Of a stretch of 64,000 bases of DNA, positions 56,293 through 64,000 are shown piece by piece. The notes below the pieces were generated by a model. It made no database searches, was not told the DNA's origin, and saw only the letters and a program-made list of their open reading frames with translations. Source of the stretch: Erythrobacter sp. (GTDB lineage Bacteria; Pseudomonadota; Alphaproteobacteria; Sphingomonadales; Sphingomonadaceae); assembly GCA_009993605.1 (NCBI GenBank), contig JAACTB010000007.1, positions 496,001-560,000 on the forward strand, given 5' to 3'. How positions within the stretch are numbered: position 1 is the stretch's first letter; each line of letters opens with the position of its first letter. Position numbers and translations under genes: made by a program.

Positions 56293-57810
56293 ATGACGAC
56301 AGCCGCCCTTACCGAAAAACCGCGCCAGGCCTTCTGGGGTCTGTTCAATATCAGTTTCGGTTTCTTCGGCATCCAGATCGGCTTCGCGCTGCAGAACGCG
56401 AATATGAGCCGGGTCTTCCAGACGCTGGGCGCCAGCATGGACGATCTGCCCGCTCTGTGGGTCGCCGCGCCGCTGACGGGGCTGATCGTGCAGCCGATCA
56501 TCGGCCATCTGTCGGACAAGACCTGGAACCGGCTCGGGCGCCGTCGCCCCTATTTCCTCACCGGCGCGATCTTTGCCGCGCTGGCGCTGTTCCTGATGCC
56601 GCTCAGCCCTTCCTTCGGCGCGCCGCTGCTGTTCGCCGCCGCCATGCTGTGGGTGCTCGACGCCTCGCTCAACGTCTCGATGGAACCCTTCCGCGCCTTC
56701 GTCGGCGATATGCTGCGAACGGACCAGCACAGCGCCGGCTATTCGGTGCAGACCGCCTTCATCGGCGCAGGCGCGGTGGTCGGATCGATCTTCCCCTGGC
56801 TGCTCGAACATCTCGGGATCAGCAATGTCGCCGCGCCCGGCGCCCTGCCCGATACGGTGCGCTTCAGTTTCTGGTTCGGCGGCGCCGCGCTATTTCTGGC
56901 GGTGCTGTGGACCATCGTCACGACGCGCGAATACAGCCCCGAAGAACAGGCGGCCTTCGCGGGCGAGACGGCCGCGGCGGACACTGCGCAACCGGTCCGC
57001 GCGCTGGCGAGCAAGTCCTATCTGTCGAGTGCCATCTGGATCGCGCTGGGCCTTGTCGTGGTGCTGGCCGTCGATGCGCTGGCGCTGGAGAAGGAAGTGC
57101 TGTTGTTGGGCGCGCTGCTGGCCGGTTACGGCCTGCTCAGCGCCGCTGCCATCGCGCTCGCCAAACAGGGCCGCACAACCAACATGCTGTCCAGCATCGT
57201 CGGCGATTTCGCCGGGATGCCGGATGTGATGAAGAGGCTGGCGCTGGTTCAGTTCTTCAGCTGGTCGGCGCTGTTCATCATGTGGATCAACACCACGCCG
57301 GTCGTGACCCAATACGTCTTCGGCAGCACCGACACGGCGAGCGCAGCCTATAATGACGGCGCGAACTGGGTGAACGTCCTCTTCACGGTCTATAACGGCG
57401 TCGCGGCGGTCGCGGCGCTGGCGCTGCTTCCCTGGCTCAGCCGCCGGTTCGGGCAGGTCGTGACGCACGCGATCTGCCTCTCGCTCGGCGCGATCGGGTT
57501 TCTGATGTTCTTCGTGGTGCGCGATGCCGGGATTCTGCTCGTCGCCGAAATCGGGATCGGGATCGCCTGGGCCAGCATTCTCGCCATGCCCTACGCCATC
57601 CTCGCCTCCAACCTCCCACAGGCCAAGCTCGGCATCTATATGGGCCTGTTCAACATCTTCATCGTCGTCCCGCAATTGTTGGTGGCGACGGTTATGGGAT
57701 CGGTGATGAAGCTGCTCTTCCCGGGCGAGCCGATATGGACGATGCTGTTCGCGGCCGCCGCGCTGGGCGTGGCGGCGATCGCCACGCTGCGGGTGAGGCA
57801 GGCGATCTGA
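56293..57810 (+). CDS. MFS transporter (SLC45/maltoside-transporter-like)
   Basis: [59 protein letters not shown]; about 12 TM segments. Confidence 0.9.
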   Translation: MTTAALTEKPRQAFWGLFNISFGFFGIQIGFALQNANMSRVFQTLGASMDDLPALWVAAPLTGLIVQPIIGHLSDKTWNRLGRRRPYFLTGAIFAALALFLMPLSPSFGAPLLFAAAMLWVLDASLNVSMEPFRAFVGDMLRTDQHSAGYSVQTAFIGAGAVVGSIFPWLLEHLGISNVAAPGALPDTVRFSFWFGGAALFLAVLWTIVTTREYSPEEQAAFAGETAAADTAQPVRALASKSYLSSAIWIALGLVVVLAVDALALEKEVLLLGALLAGYGLLSAAAIALAKQGRTTNMLSSIVGDFAGMPDVMKRLALVQFFSWSALFIMWINTTPVVTQYVFGSTDTASAAYNDGANWVNVLFTVYNGVAAVAALALLPWLSRRFGQVVTHAICLSLGAIGFLMFFVVRDAGILLVAEIGIGIAWASILAMPYAILASNLPQAKLGIYMGLFNIFIVVPQLLVATVMGSVMKLLFPGEPIWTMLFAAAALGVAAIATLRVRQAI

Positions 57811-57814
57811 GTTC

Positions 57815-57830
57815 GGCTCTTGCGAGAGCC
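57815..57830. terminator. Small hairpin between convergent genes, possible bidirectional terminator
   Basis: GGCTCT-TGCG-AGAGCC in the 19-bp convergent gap; no strong T-run, so weak. Confidence 0.35.
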
Positions 57831-58336
57831 TAGCGCCGCAGTTCCGCCTCCTTGAACCCGTCGCCCGCGCGGAAGATCAGCGTCCTCACATCGGTACCGC
57901 CACCCAGATTGACGCGGTTTTCCTGCCGCGCCCAGACTTCGGTCAGGATCTGCGAGTTGATCGAGACGGCCTGCGAGGGCTCCAGCACGGGCATTTCCTG
58001 ATAGACCCACAGGCTCCCGCCCTTCACCTCGCTCCCCACGAAGGTCAGCTTGGCGAACTGGTCGCCGATGCGGACAGGGAAACGCGTCGTCACGTAATCG
58101 GCAAAGGCCTGGCGGCTTTCGGGACTGCTGACGATATCGGGCGAATGTACCCCGCCATGGCGCAGCGCGTGTTCGGCATCGTGCAGGGGCACCTGATGCA
58201 CGATCTCGACCCGGTCCGTCCGCGGATTAATCGAGACGGTCGAGATCGCGAGCTTCTGCTGGTGCGCGGCGGCGGGCATGGCGGCGAAAAGCACCGCCAG
58301 CGCCAGCAGCACGCGACCGAAAAACGAGCGGATCAT
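57830..58336 (-). CDS. DUF6702-like secreted protein
   Basis: MIRSFFGRVLLALAVLFAAMPAAAHQQKLAISTVSINPRTDRVEIVHQVPLHDAEHAL; overlaps the stop of the upstream M1 peptidase gene (ATGA). Confidence 0.75.
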   Translation of the reverse strand: MIRSFFGRVLLALAVLFAAMPAAAHQQKLAISTVSINPRTDRVEIVHQVPLHDAEHALRHGGVHSPDIVSSPESRQAFADYVTTRFPVRIGDQFAKLTFVGSEVKGGSLWVYQEMPVLEPSQAVSINSQILTEVWARQENRVNLGGGTDVRTLIFRAGDGFKEAELRR

Positions 58337-60744
58337 TCGCTCGCTTCCCGCATCAGATCGCGGCTTTGACGCGAACTGGAGCCTTCGGATTTGAACGCTT
58401 CGATCCGGCTCGGGATGATGCGGCGCGGATAGTAATTGTTCTCGATATCCGCATCCGCCGTCTCCCAGTTCGGATCGACCACCACTTCGGTCAGCTCCTT
58501 GCCCTTCGGGAAATGCAGCAGCTTGGTGACCGAACGGGAATCGCGGCGCCAGATTTCCGCCGGAATGTTCATTCGTTCGGTCGTGCCGTCCGCGAAGGTC
58601 AGGCCCAGGATGATCGGCATCACCAGCCCGCCCTTGTTCGAGAAGTTGAGGACGTAATAATTGCGGTCCTCCCTGATCGCGCGATCGAAGGTGGCGCGCT
58701 CCCACGGCTCGAGACCGTCGAGGAAGCTGCGGTAATCCTTCCGGTCCTTGGGCGTGACGGTGAACTGGTCGTTCTCGTCGTAGAAATCGCGGATGCCGGG
58801 ATTTTCCAGCACCCAGATCGGCAGGTCCTGTTCCTCGTTCAGCGTCACGCCGATGCGCTTGGGCTCGCTGGCTAGCTCCTCGCGGCGGCGGCGCAGGTCG
58901 ATATCGGGGTTCTCGGTATCGATGCGCAATTTGTAGATCGAATCGAGCGCGATATCGACGTGGTCGGTGGTGTAGAACCAGCCGCGCCAGAACCAGTCGA
59001 GATCGGTGCCCGAAGCCTCCTCGATCGTGCGGAAGAAATCGGCCGGCGTCGGACGCTTGAACTTCCAGCGGCGCGCATATTCCTTGAGCGCGAAATCGAA
59101 CCGTTCGCGCCCGATCACCGTGTCGCGCAGGATGTGATAGGCGGCTGACGGCTTGGTATAGGCGTTGGGGCCGATATTCAGCACCGAATCCGAATGCGTC
59201 ATGATCGGAACCTGATTGTCCGAGATCATGTAGGAAATCACGTCGCGCGGGATCCCGCCGCTCCACGGCAAAGTCGGATCGAATTCGTAGCCCGCGATGG
59301 AATCGAGGAAGGAATTGATCCCTTCGTCCATCCAGGTCCACTGCCGCTCGTCCGAATTGACCGTCATCGGGAAATAGATGTGCCCGATCTCGTGGATCAC
59401 GACGCCGAGCAGGAACATCTTTTCCGACAGCGAATAGGTGCGCGTCCCATCGTCGTTGAGATTGGTGCGCGGCCCGTTGAAGGTGATCATCGGGTATTCC
59501 ATCCCGCCCACCGGCCCGTTGACGCTCTGCGCGGTGGGATAGGGATAGTCGAAGCTGAAGCGGGAATAGACCTCCATCGTGTGAACGACGGCGGCGGTCG
59601 AATATTTCTGCCACAGCTCGCCGCCTTCCTTGGGGTAGAAGGACATCGCCATCACGGTCTCGTTCTCGGCGCCGGGCTGGTTGTGGCCTTGCGCGTCCCA
59701 GGCGAACTTGCGGCTCGACGCCCAGGCGAAATCGCGCACGTTCTGCGCGGAATAGCGCCAGGTCTTCGTGCCCGACGCGCCGCTACGCTCGTTGGCTTCG
59801 GCTTCCCGCGGGGTGACGATGAAGACGGGCGCGTCGGCGGTGCGGGCCCGCTCCAGGCGCTGGATCTGCTGCGCTGTCAGGACCTGCATGGGGTTCTGCA
59901 AGACGCCCGTCGAGGAAACGATGTGATCGTCCGGCACGGTGATCGCGACATCGTAATCCCCGAACTCCAGCGTGAATTCGCCCCGCCCCAGAAACTCCTT
60001 ATTGTGCCAGCCTTCATAGTCCGAATACGCGACCATGCGCGGAAACCATTGCGCCATCAGGAAGATGTCGTTGCCGCCGGGGCGCGGATCGTCGGGGAAA
60101 TGTTCGTAACCCGATCGCGCATAGACCGCGTTTTCCTCGACGATGTTGAAATCCCATTCGATCGCGAACTCGACGCTCTGCCCCGGCGCGAGCGCCACCG
60201 GCAGATCGATCCGCATCAGCGTGCCCACGATGGTGCGCTGCAATTCGCCGCCGCCGACCAGCCGCAGCGAGCGGATGTCGTAGCCGAACTCGTTATCCGC
60301 CATCGTCTGCTGGCGGCGCAGTTCCTCCAGAGACAGGCGCGCGGGCTGGCTGCCGCTGGCATTGCTCACCGCCGGACCGCGCCGCCCCGCTCCGCCGAAA
60401 TCGTCGGTCAGTTCGGCCATGGAATCGTTGCGAAAGATGTTCTGGTCGAGCTGCATCCACAGCCACGGCAGCGTGTCGGGAGAGTTGTTCGTATAGCGGA
60501 TCGTGGCGCGCGAGCTCGACCGGCGGCGATCCTCGTCGAGCGTCGTCTCTATCGTGTAATCGGCTTCCTGCTGCCAGTACTGATGGCCCGGCGCGCCCGA
60601 CGCATTGCGATAGACATTCGCCGTCGGAAGCACTTCGTCGAGCTGCCGGAACTTGTCCTCGAACGAGCCCTTGGTCTGCTCGATCCCTTGCGCAGCGACG
60701 GGCGAGGCCACGAGCATGGCGCACAGCGTAACGATCCGTTTCAA
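58333..60744 (-). CDS. M1 family metallopeptidase (aminopeptidase N-like), likely TTG start
   Basis: HEIGHIYFPMTVNSDERQWTWMDEGINSFLD (HEIGH...E zinc site), GGMEYPMITF; TTG-AAA-CGG at 60744 preceded by AGGGGAG gives signal peptide LKRIVTLCAMLVASPVAAQ. Confidence 0.9.
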   Translation of the reverse strand: MKRIVTLCAMLVASPVAAQGIEQTKGSFEDKFRQLDEVLPTANVYRNASGAPGHQYWQQEADYTIETTLDEDRRRSSSRATIRYTNNSPDTLPWLWMQLDQNIFRNDSMAELTDDFGGAGRRGPAVSNASGSQPARLSLEELRRQQTMADNEFGYDIRSLRLVGGGELQRTIVGTLMRIDLPVALAPGQSVEFAIEWDFNIVEENAVYARSGYEHFPDDPRPGGNDIFLMAQWFPRMVAYSDYEGWHNKEFLGRGEFTLEFGDYDVAITVPDDHIVSSTGVLQNPMQVLTAQQIQRLERARTADAPVFIVTPREAEANERSGASGTKTWRYSAQNVRDFAWASSRKFAWDAQGHNQPGAENETVMAMSFYPKEGGELWQKYSTAAVVHTMEVYSRFSFDYPYPTAQSVNGPVGGMEYPMITFNGPRTNLNDDGTRTYSLSEKMFLLGVVIHEIGHIYFPMTVNSDERQWTWMDEGINSFLDSIAGYEFDPTLPWSGGIPRDVISYMISDNQVPIMTHSDSVLNIGPNAYTKPSAAYHILRDTVIGRERFDFALKEYARRWKFKRPTPADFFRTIEEASGTDLDWFWRGWFYTTDHVDIALDSIYKLRIDTENPDIDLRRRREELASEPKRIGVTLNEEQDLPIWVLENPGIRDFYDENDQFTVTPKDRKDYRSFLDGLEPWERATFDRAIREDRNYYVLNFSNKGGLVMPIILGLTFADGTTERMNIPAEIWRRDSRSVTKLLHFPKGKELTEVVVDPNWETADADIENNYYPRRIIPSRIEAFKSEGSSSRQSRDLMREASE

Positions 60745-60962
60745 TGGTATCTCCCCTGAACCCCAGATCGGGGCCGTAAGCCCATGGATTAGCAGCACTC
60801 GCCTGCCGATGGCAACGTGTCTGGGGTATTGGCAAACGGACCGCGTCGTCATTGCTGCGCGCGGCGCTTGCCGGTATGCCCGCCCTTACATTGAGCGCCC
60901 GTCATTCGGCCGGGCAGGCAATCCGATCCGGCACGAACCTCAAGACACGGCGTTGAACATCC

Positions 60963-61814
60963 ATGAGTGACCGCCTTTTCATCCTGTTCCAGCACCTCCT
61001 TCCCAAGCAGCGCCTCACCCGCCTTGCGGGCCGGGTGGCGAATGCGCGTCGGGGTCGCTCGACCACCGGGCTGATCCGCTGGTTCGTCGATCGCTACGGC
61101 GTCGACATGAGCGAAGCGGAAAATTCCGACATCGCGAGTTACCAGACGTTCAACGAGTTCTTCACCCGCCCCCTCAAAGCTGGCGTACGCCCGCTGGCCG
61201 AGGCGCCGTTCGTGTCTCCCGTCGACGGGGCGATCAGCCGGTTCGGCGAGATCGACGATCATCACATCATCCAGGCCAAGGGGCATGGGTTCACCACCGC
61301 GCAACTGCTCGCGGGAGACACAAAGCTGGCGGAGCGGTTTCGCCATGGCAGCTTCGCCAATCTCTATCTCTCGCCGCGCGACTACCACCGCCTGCACATG
61401 CCGTGCGCGGGACGGTTGGAGCGGATGATATATGTGCCCGGATCGCTCTTCTCCGTGAACCCGGTGACCGCGCGCGGCGTGCCGGAACTGTTCGCGCGCA
61501 ACGAGCGGACGGTGTGCGTCTTCAGGTCGGAGAAGCACGGCCATTTCGTCATGGTGCTGGTCGGCGCGACCATCGTCGGCAGCATGGAGACGGTGTGGCA
61601 CGGCGTGGTCAATCCCGAACGGACGGGGAGGATCGCGCGGTGGGATTACACCGATGGGAACATCATGCTCGACCAGGGCGAAGAGATGGGACGCTTCCGG
61701 CTCGGCTCGACAGTCATCATGCTGTTCGAACAGGACAGGATCGCGTTCAACCGGGACTGGGCGCCGGAAAAGAGCATCCGTCTGGGCGAGATGATGGGTA
61801 GACTACCCGCCTGA
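60963..61814 (+). CDS. psd: Phosphatidylserine decarboxylase proenzyme
   Basis: YQTFNEFFTRPLK, SPVDGAISRFGEI, YLSPRDYHRLHMPCAG, GRFRLGSTVIMLF (LGST autocleavage motif). Confidence 0.95.
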   Translation: MSDRLFILFQHLLPKQRLTRLAGRVANARRGRSTTGLIRWFVDRYGVDMSEAENSDIASYQTFNEFFTRPLKAGVRPLAEAPFVSPVDGAISRFGEIDDHHIIQAKGHGFTTAQLLAGDTKLAERFRHGSFANLYLSPRDYHRLHMPCAGRLERMIYVPGSLFSVNPVTARGVPELFARNERTVCVFRSEKHGHFVMVLVGATIVGSMETVWHGVVNPERTGRIARWDYTDGNIMLDQGEEMGRFRLGSTVIMLFEQDRIAFNRDWAPEKSIRLGEMMGRLPA

Positions 61815-61833
61815 AACGTCGCTTCCTACGAGG

Positions 61834-63999
61834 TCACTCGTGCTCGATTGCCTGTTCCGGGCTCTTCTGGTCGAGAAGTCGGTCGATCATGGTCAACATC
61901 TTCCGCCATTCGCTCTCGTCATCGCAGGCGAGCAAGGCCTTCTCGGTCTCGAGGCATCGGCTGCCGAGCTCCGCCGCGTCGAAATAGGCGGCGGTCCCGG
62001 CGATCTGGTGCAGAAGCCCCGCAATCTCGCCGCGCGTGTCTTCGTCGATCGACGCCATACCCTGCGCCGCCGCGATGGCGTCGCGCGTCGCGGTCAGGCG
62101 ATCGGCGAACATCCTGCGCAGGCGCGGACTTGTGGCAGCATCGCGCCTGGCGGAGGCCGGCTCGGCCGATGCGGGCTCGGTCGGAGCCGGTGCCGGGTCA
62201 TCGCCCGGCGAGGCCGACCATTGTGCGATCACGCGGGACAGGTCCCCCATCCGCAAGGGCTTGGCCAGATGCCCCTGCATTCCGGCCACGCGGCATTGGC
62301 GGATATCGTCGGCATAGGCGTTGGCGGTGACGGCGATGATGGGCAGTTCGGCGGGCGTGAAACCCGCCTCGCGGATCGCCATGGTCGCGCCGACGCCGTC
62401 GAGCACGGGCATCTGCATGTCCATCAGCACCAGATCGAACGGTGCGCCCTGCTCCCGGGCCAGCCGCACCTTCGCGATCGCCTCGCGCCCGTTATCGGCC
62501 AGATCGCATCTGTGCCCAGCCTTTTCGACCATGGCGCGCGTCAGCTCCTGGTTCACAGAGTTGTCTTCGGCGACGAGGATGCGAAGGCTCCCCGACAGCG
62601 GGGCTTGCATCGTGTCCGTCGCTTTCACCTCGTCAGCGTCATCCGCCGTCGTCTCGGCTACGCGCAGCGGCAGATCGAGAATGAAGACCGATCCCTGGCC
62701 GAGCTCGCTTTCGACGCGCAGATCCCCGCCCATCAGCCGCGCCAGTTCGGCGCTGATCGGCAGACCGAGTCCGGTTCCCCCAAAACGGCGCGCCGTGGTC
62801 GCATCGGCCTGGGTGAACTTCTCGAACACGCTTTCCAGGCGGTCGGCGGGAATGCCGATCCCCGTATCGCTGACCGTGATCCGGATGACCCGGTCATCGC
62901 CTGATTGGACGATCTCCAGCCCCAGCGCCACCTTGCCCTGTTCGGTGAACTTGACCGCATTGCCGAGCAGATTGAGGACGATCTGGCGCAGGCGCATCTT
63001 GTCGACCACCACGCGAGAAGGCAGGTCGGGGTCGATATTGAGATCGAGCTGAACGCGCTTTGCCTTGGCGACCGGTTCCATCAGGCGCAGGCAACTGCGC
63101 ATCGTATGGCGCATATCGGCGGGTTCGCCGTTCACGCTCATCTGATTGGCCTCGATCTTGGCGAAATCGAGCAGGTCGTTGAGCAATCGCAGCATCGCAT
63201 TGCCCGAATCCGCGATCATGCCCAGGCGGCGGCGCTGGACCGGGTCCTCTTCTTCGCAAAGCGCCAGTTCGGTGAACCCGATCACTCCGTTCATGGGCGT
63301 GCGTATCTCGTGGCTCATATTGGCGAGGAAGCTGGTCTTCGCCTCGTCCGCCGCGCGCGCGCGATCGCGCGCATCGGTGAGGTTGCGCCGCATCTCGACC
63401 TCTTCGGTGCGATCGATGATGACGCCGAACAGGGATTTGGCCCCCACGCCGTTCCCATCGCTATCGACGGTGCCAATCTCGCCGCCCCGATGTTCCTCGC
63501 CGTCGCCTTCGGCATGGCCAATGACCTCGACATGGCGAAGAATGCCCTCGCCAGCCATCAGGCGTGCGTTGAAGCGGAAGCCCGTCCCGCTCGCCGCGGC
63601 TTCGGCGATCGCATCTTCGACGAAGGACCGGTCTTCGGGATGGTAGAGTTCGATCGCCTTGTCGAGGCTGGGCGGGGTGTGTCCTTCGAGCCCGTGCAGG
63701 CGGAAGACCTCGTCCGACCAATCGACGGTGCCCGCCTCGAGATCGACATACCAGTGCCCGACATGGGCGGTCGCCTCCGCGAGAGTGAGCATCCGGTTGC
63801 GTTCGGCCACTTCGGCGGTGGCTTCCTCGACCTTGCGCACCACCAGCGCCTCGCGCCGCGAGAAAGCGATCAGGAGCAGGCCCAAAAGGATTGTTACCAC
63901 GATGCCGGAAAAGAGCACGATAAGCGGTTCGTCGGATGTGATACGCTCCTCGAAGGCCGGCAGCGCGCGCCAGCGCAGCGTGATCAACTCGTTCGCCAT
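61834..63999 (-). CDS. Hybrid sensor histidine kinase (TM, PAS, HisKA, HATPase, REC, Hpt), probably 5'-truncated by window edge
   Basis: FLANMSHEIRTPMNGVIGF, DTGIGIPADRLESVFEKFTQADATTARRFGGTGLGL, ILVAEDNSVNQEL...DLVLMDMQMPVLDG, Hpt-like LLHQIAGTAAYFDAAELG. Confidence 0.92.
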   Translation of the reverse strand: MANELITLRWRALPAFEERITSDEPLIVLFSGIVVTILLGLLLIAFSRREALVVRKVEEATAEVAERNRMLTLAEATAHVGHWYVDLEAGTVDWSDEVFRLHGLEGHTPPSLDKAIELYHPEDRSFVEDAIAEAAASGTGFRFNARLMAGEGILRHVEVIGHAEGDGEEHRGGEIGTVDSDGNGVGAKSLFGVIIDRTEEVEMRRNLTDARDRARAADEAKTSFLANMSHEIRTPMNGVIGFTELALCEEEDPVQRRRLGMIADSGNAMLRLLNDLLDFAKIEANQMSVNGEPADMRHTMRSCLRLMEPVAKAKRVQLDLNIDPDLPSRVVVDKMRLRQIVLNLLGNAVKFTEQGKVALGLEIVQSGDDRVIRITVSDTGIGIPADRLESVFEKFTQADATTARRFGGTGLGLPISAELARLMGGDLRVESELGQGSVFILDLPLRVAETTADDADEVKATDTMQAPLSGSLRILVAEDNSVNQELTRAMVEKAGHRCDLADNGREAIAKVRLAREQGAPFDLVLMDMQMPVLDGVGATMAIREAGFTPAELPIIAVTANAYADDIRQCRVAGMQGHLAKPLRMGDLSRVIAQWSASPGDDPAPAPTEPASAEPASARRDAATSPRLRRMFADRLTATRDAIAAAQGMASIDEDTRGEIAGLLHQIAGTAAYFDAAELGSRCLETEKALLACDDESEWRKMLTMIDRLLDQKSPEQAIEHE

Positions 64000-64000
64000 C

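Noticed and set aside
57830-59614. 594-aa minus-strand ORF spanning M1 peptidase and DUF6702
   Set aside because: Only its last 168 aa (from 58336) are a real gene; the upstream part is an out-of-frame reading of the M1 peptidase.
61834-63999. Hybrid histidine kinase as a complete gene starting at 63999
   Set aside because: The start codon coincides with the window edge and the sequence before the TM helix looks like the end of a sensor domain, so it is probably truncated.

Overview
The window is 64 kb of GC-rich alphaproteobacterial chromosome, probably Sphingomonadales/Erythrobacteraceae-like (inferred from gene content; no marker gene present). It has no recognisable rRNA, tRNA, CRISPR array, phage or transposase. 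Main blocks, left to right: (1) about 1-23.4 kb, a catabolic island that reads as peptidoglycan/muropeptide salvage: beta-lactamase-fold hydrolase, S9 peptidase, amidohydrolase with C-terminal CIA30-like domain, MurQ, SIS-domain GlcN6P deaminase, NagA, BadF-type sugar kinase, PBP4-type DD-carboxypeptidase, penicillin-acylase-family hydrolase, TonB-dependent receptor, N-acyl-D-amino-acid deacylase, LysR, DgcN/DgcA-type D-glutamate module, dicarboxylate symporter, ROK kinase. (2) 23.6-33.6 kb, a curli-like amyloid locus with four curlin-repeat proteins (one about 1038 aa), CsgG- and CsgF-like secretion proteins, a LuxR-type regulator and an unidentified accessory protein, with no obvious CsgE. 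(3) AraC regulator, tandem Tat-type ferritin-like proteins and two Crp/Fnr regulators. (4) A single-ORF MobA-FdhD fusion divergent from an FdhF/YdeP-type molybdoenzyme and a DUF4396-like membrane protein. (5) 43.4-57.8 kb, an alpha-glucan utilisation locus (TonB receptor, two GH13, GH97, LacI, MFS) with two flavin-dependent halogenase-family genes inside the translationally coupled operon, plus a 13-bp candidate operator (12/13 match) upstream of both the receptor and the MFS gene. (6) DUF6702-like protein, M1 peptidase, phosphatidylserine decarboxylase and a hybrid histidine kinase cut by the right edge. Family calls come from motif recognition by eye; no database search was run.
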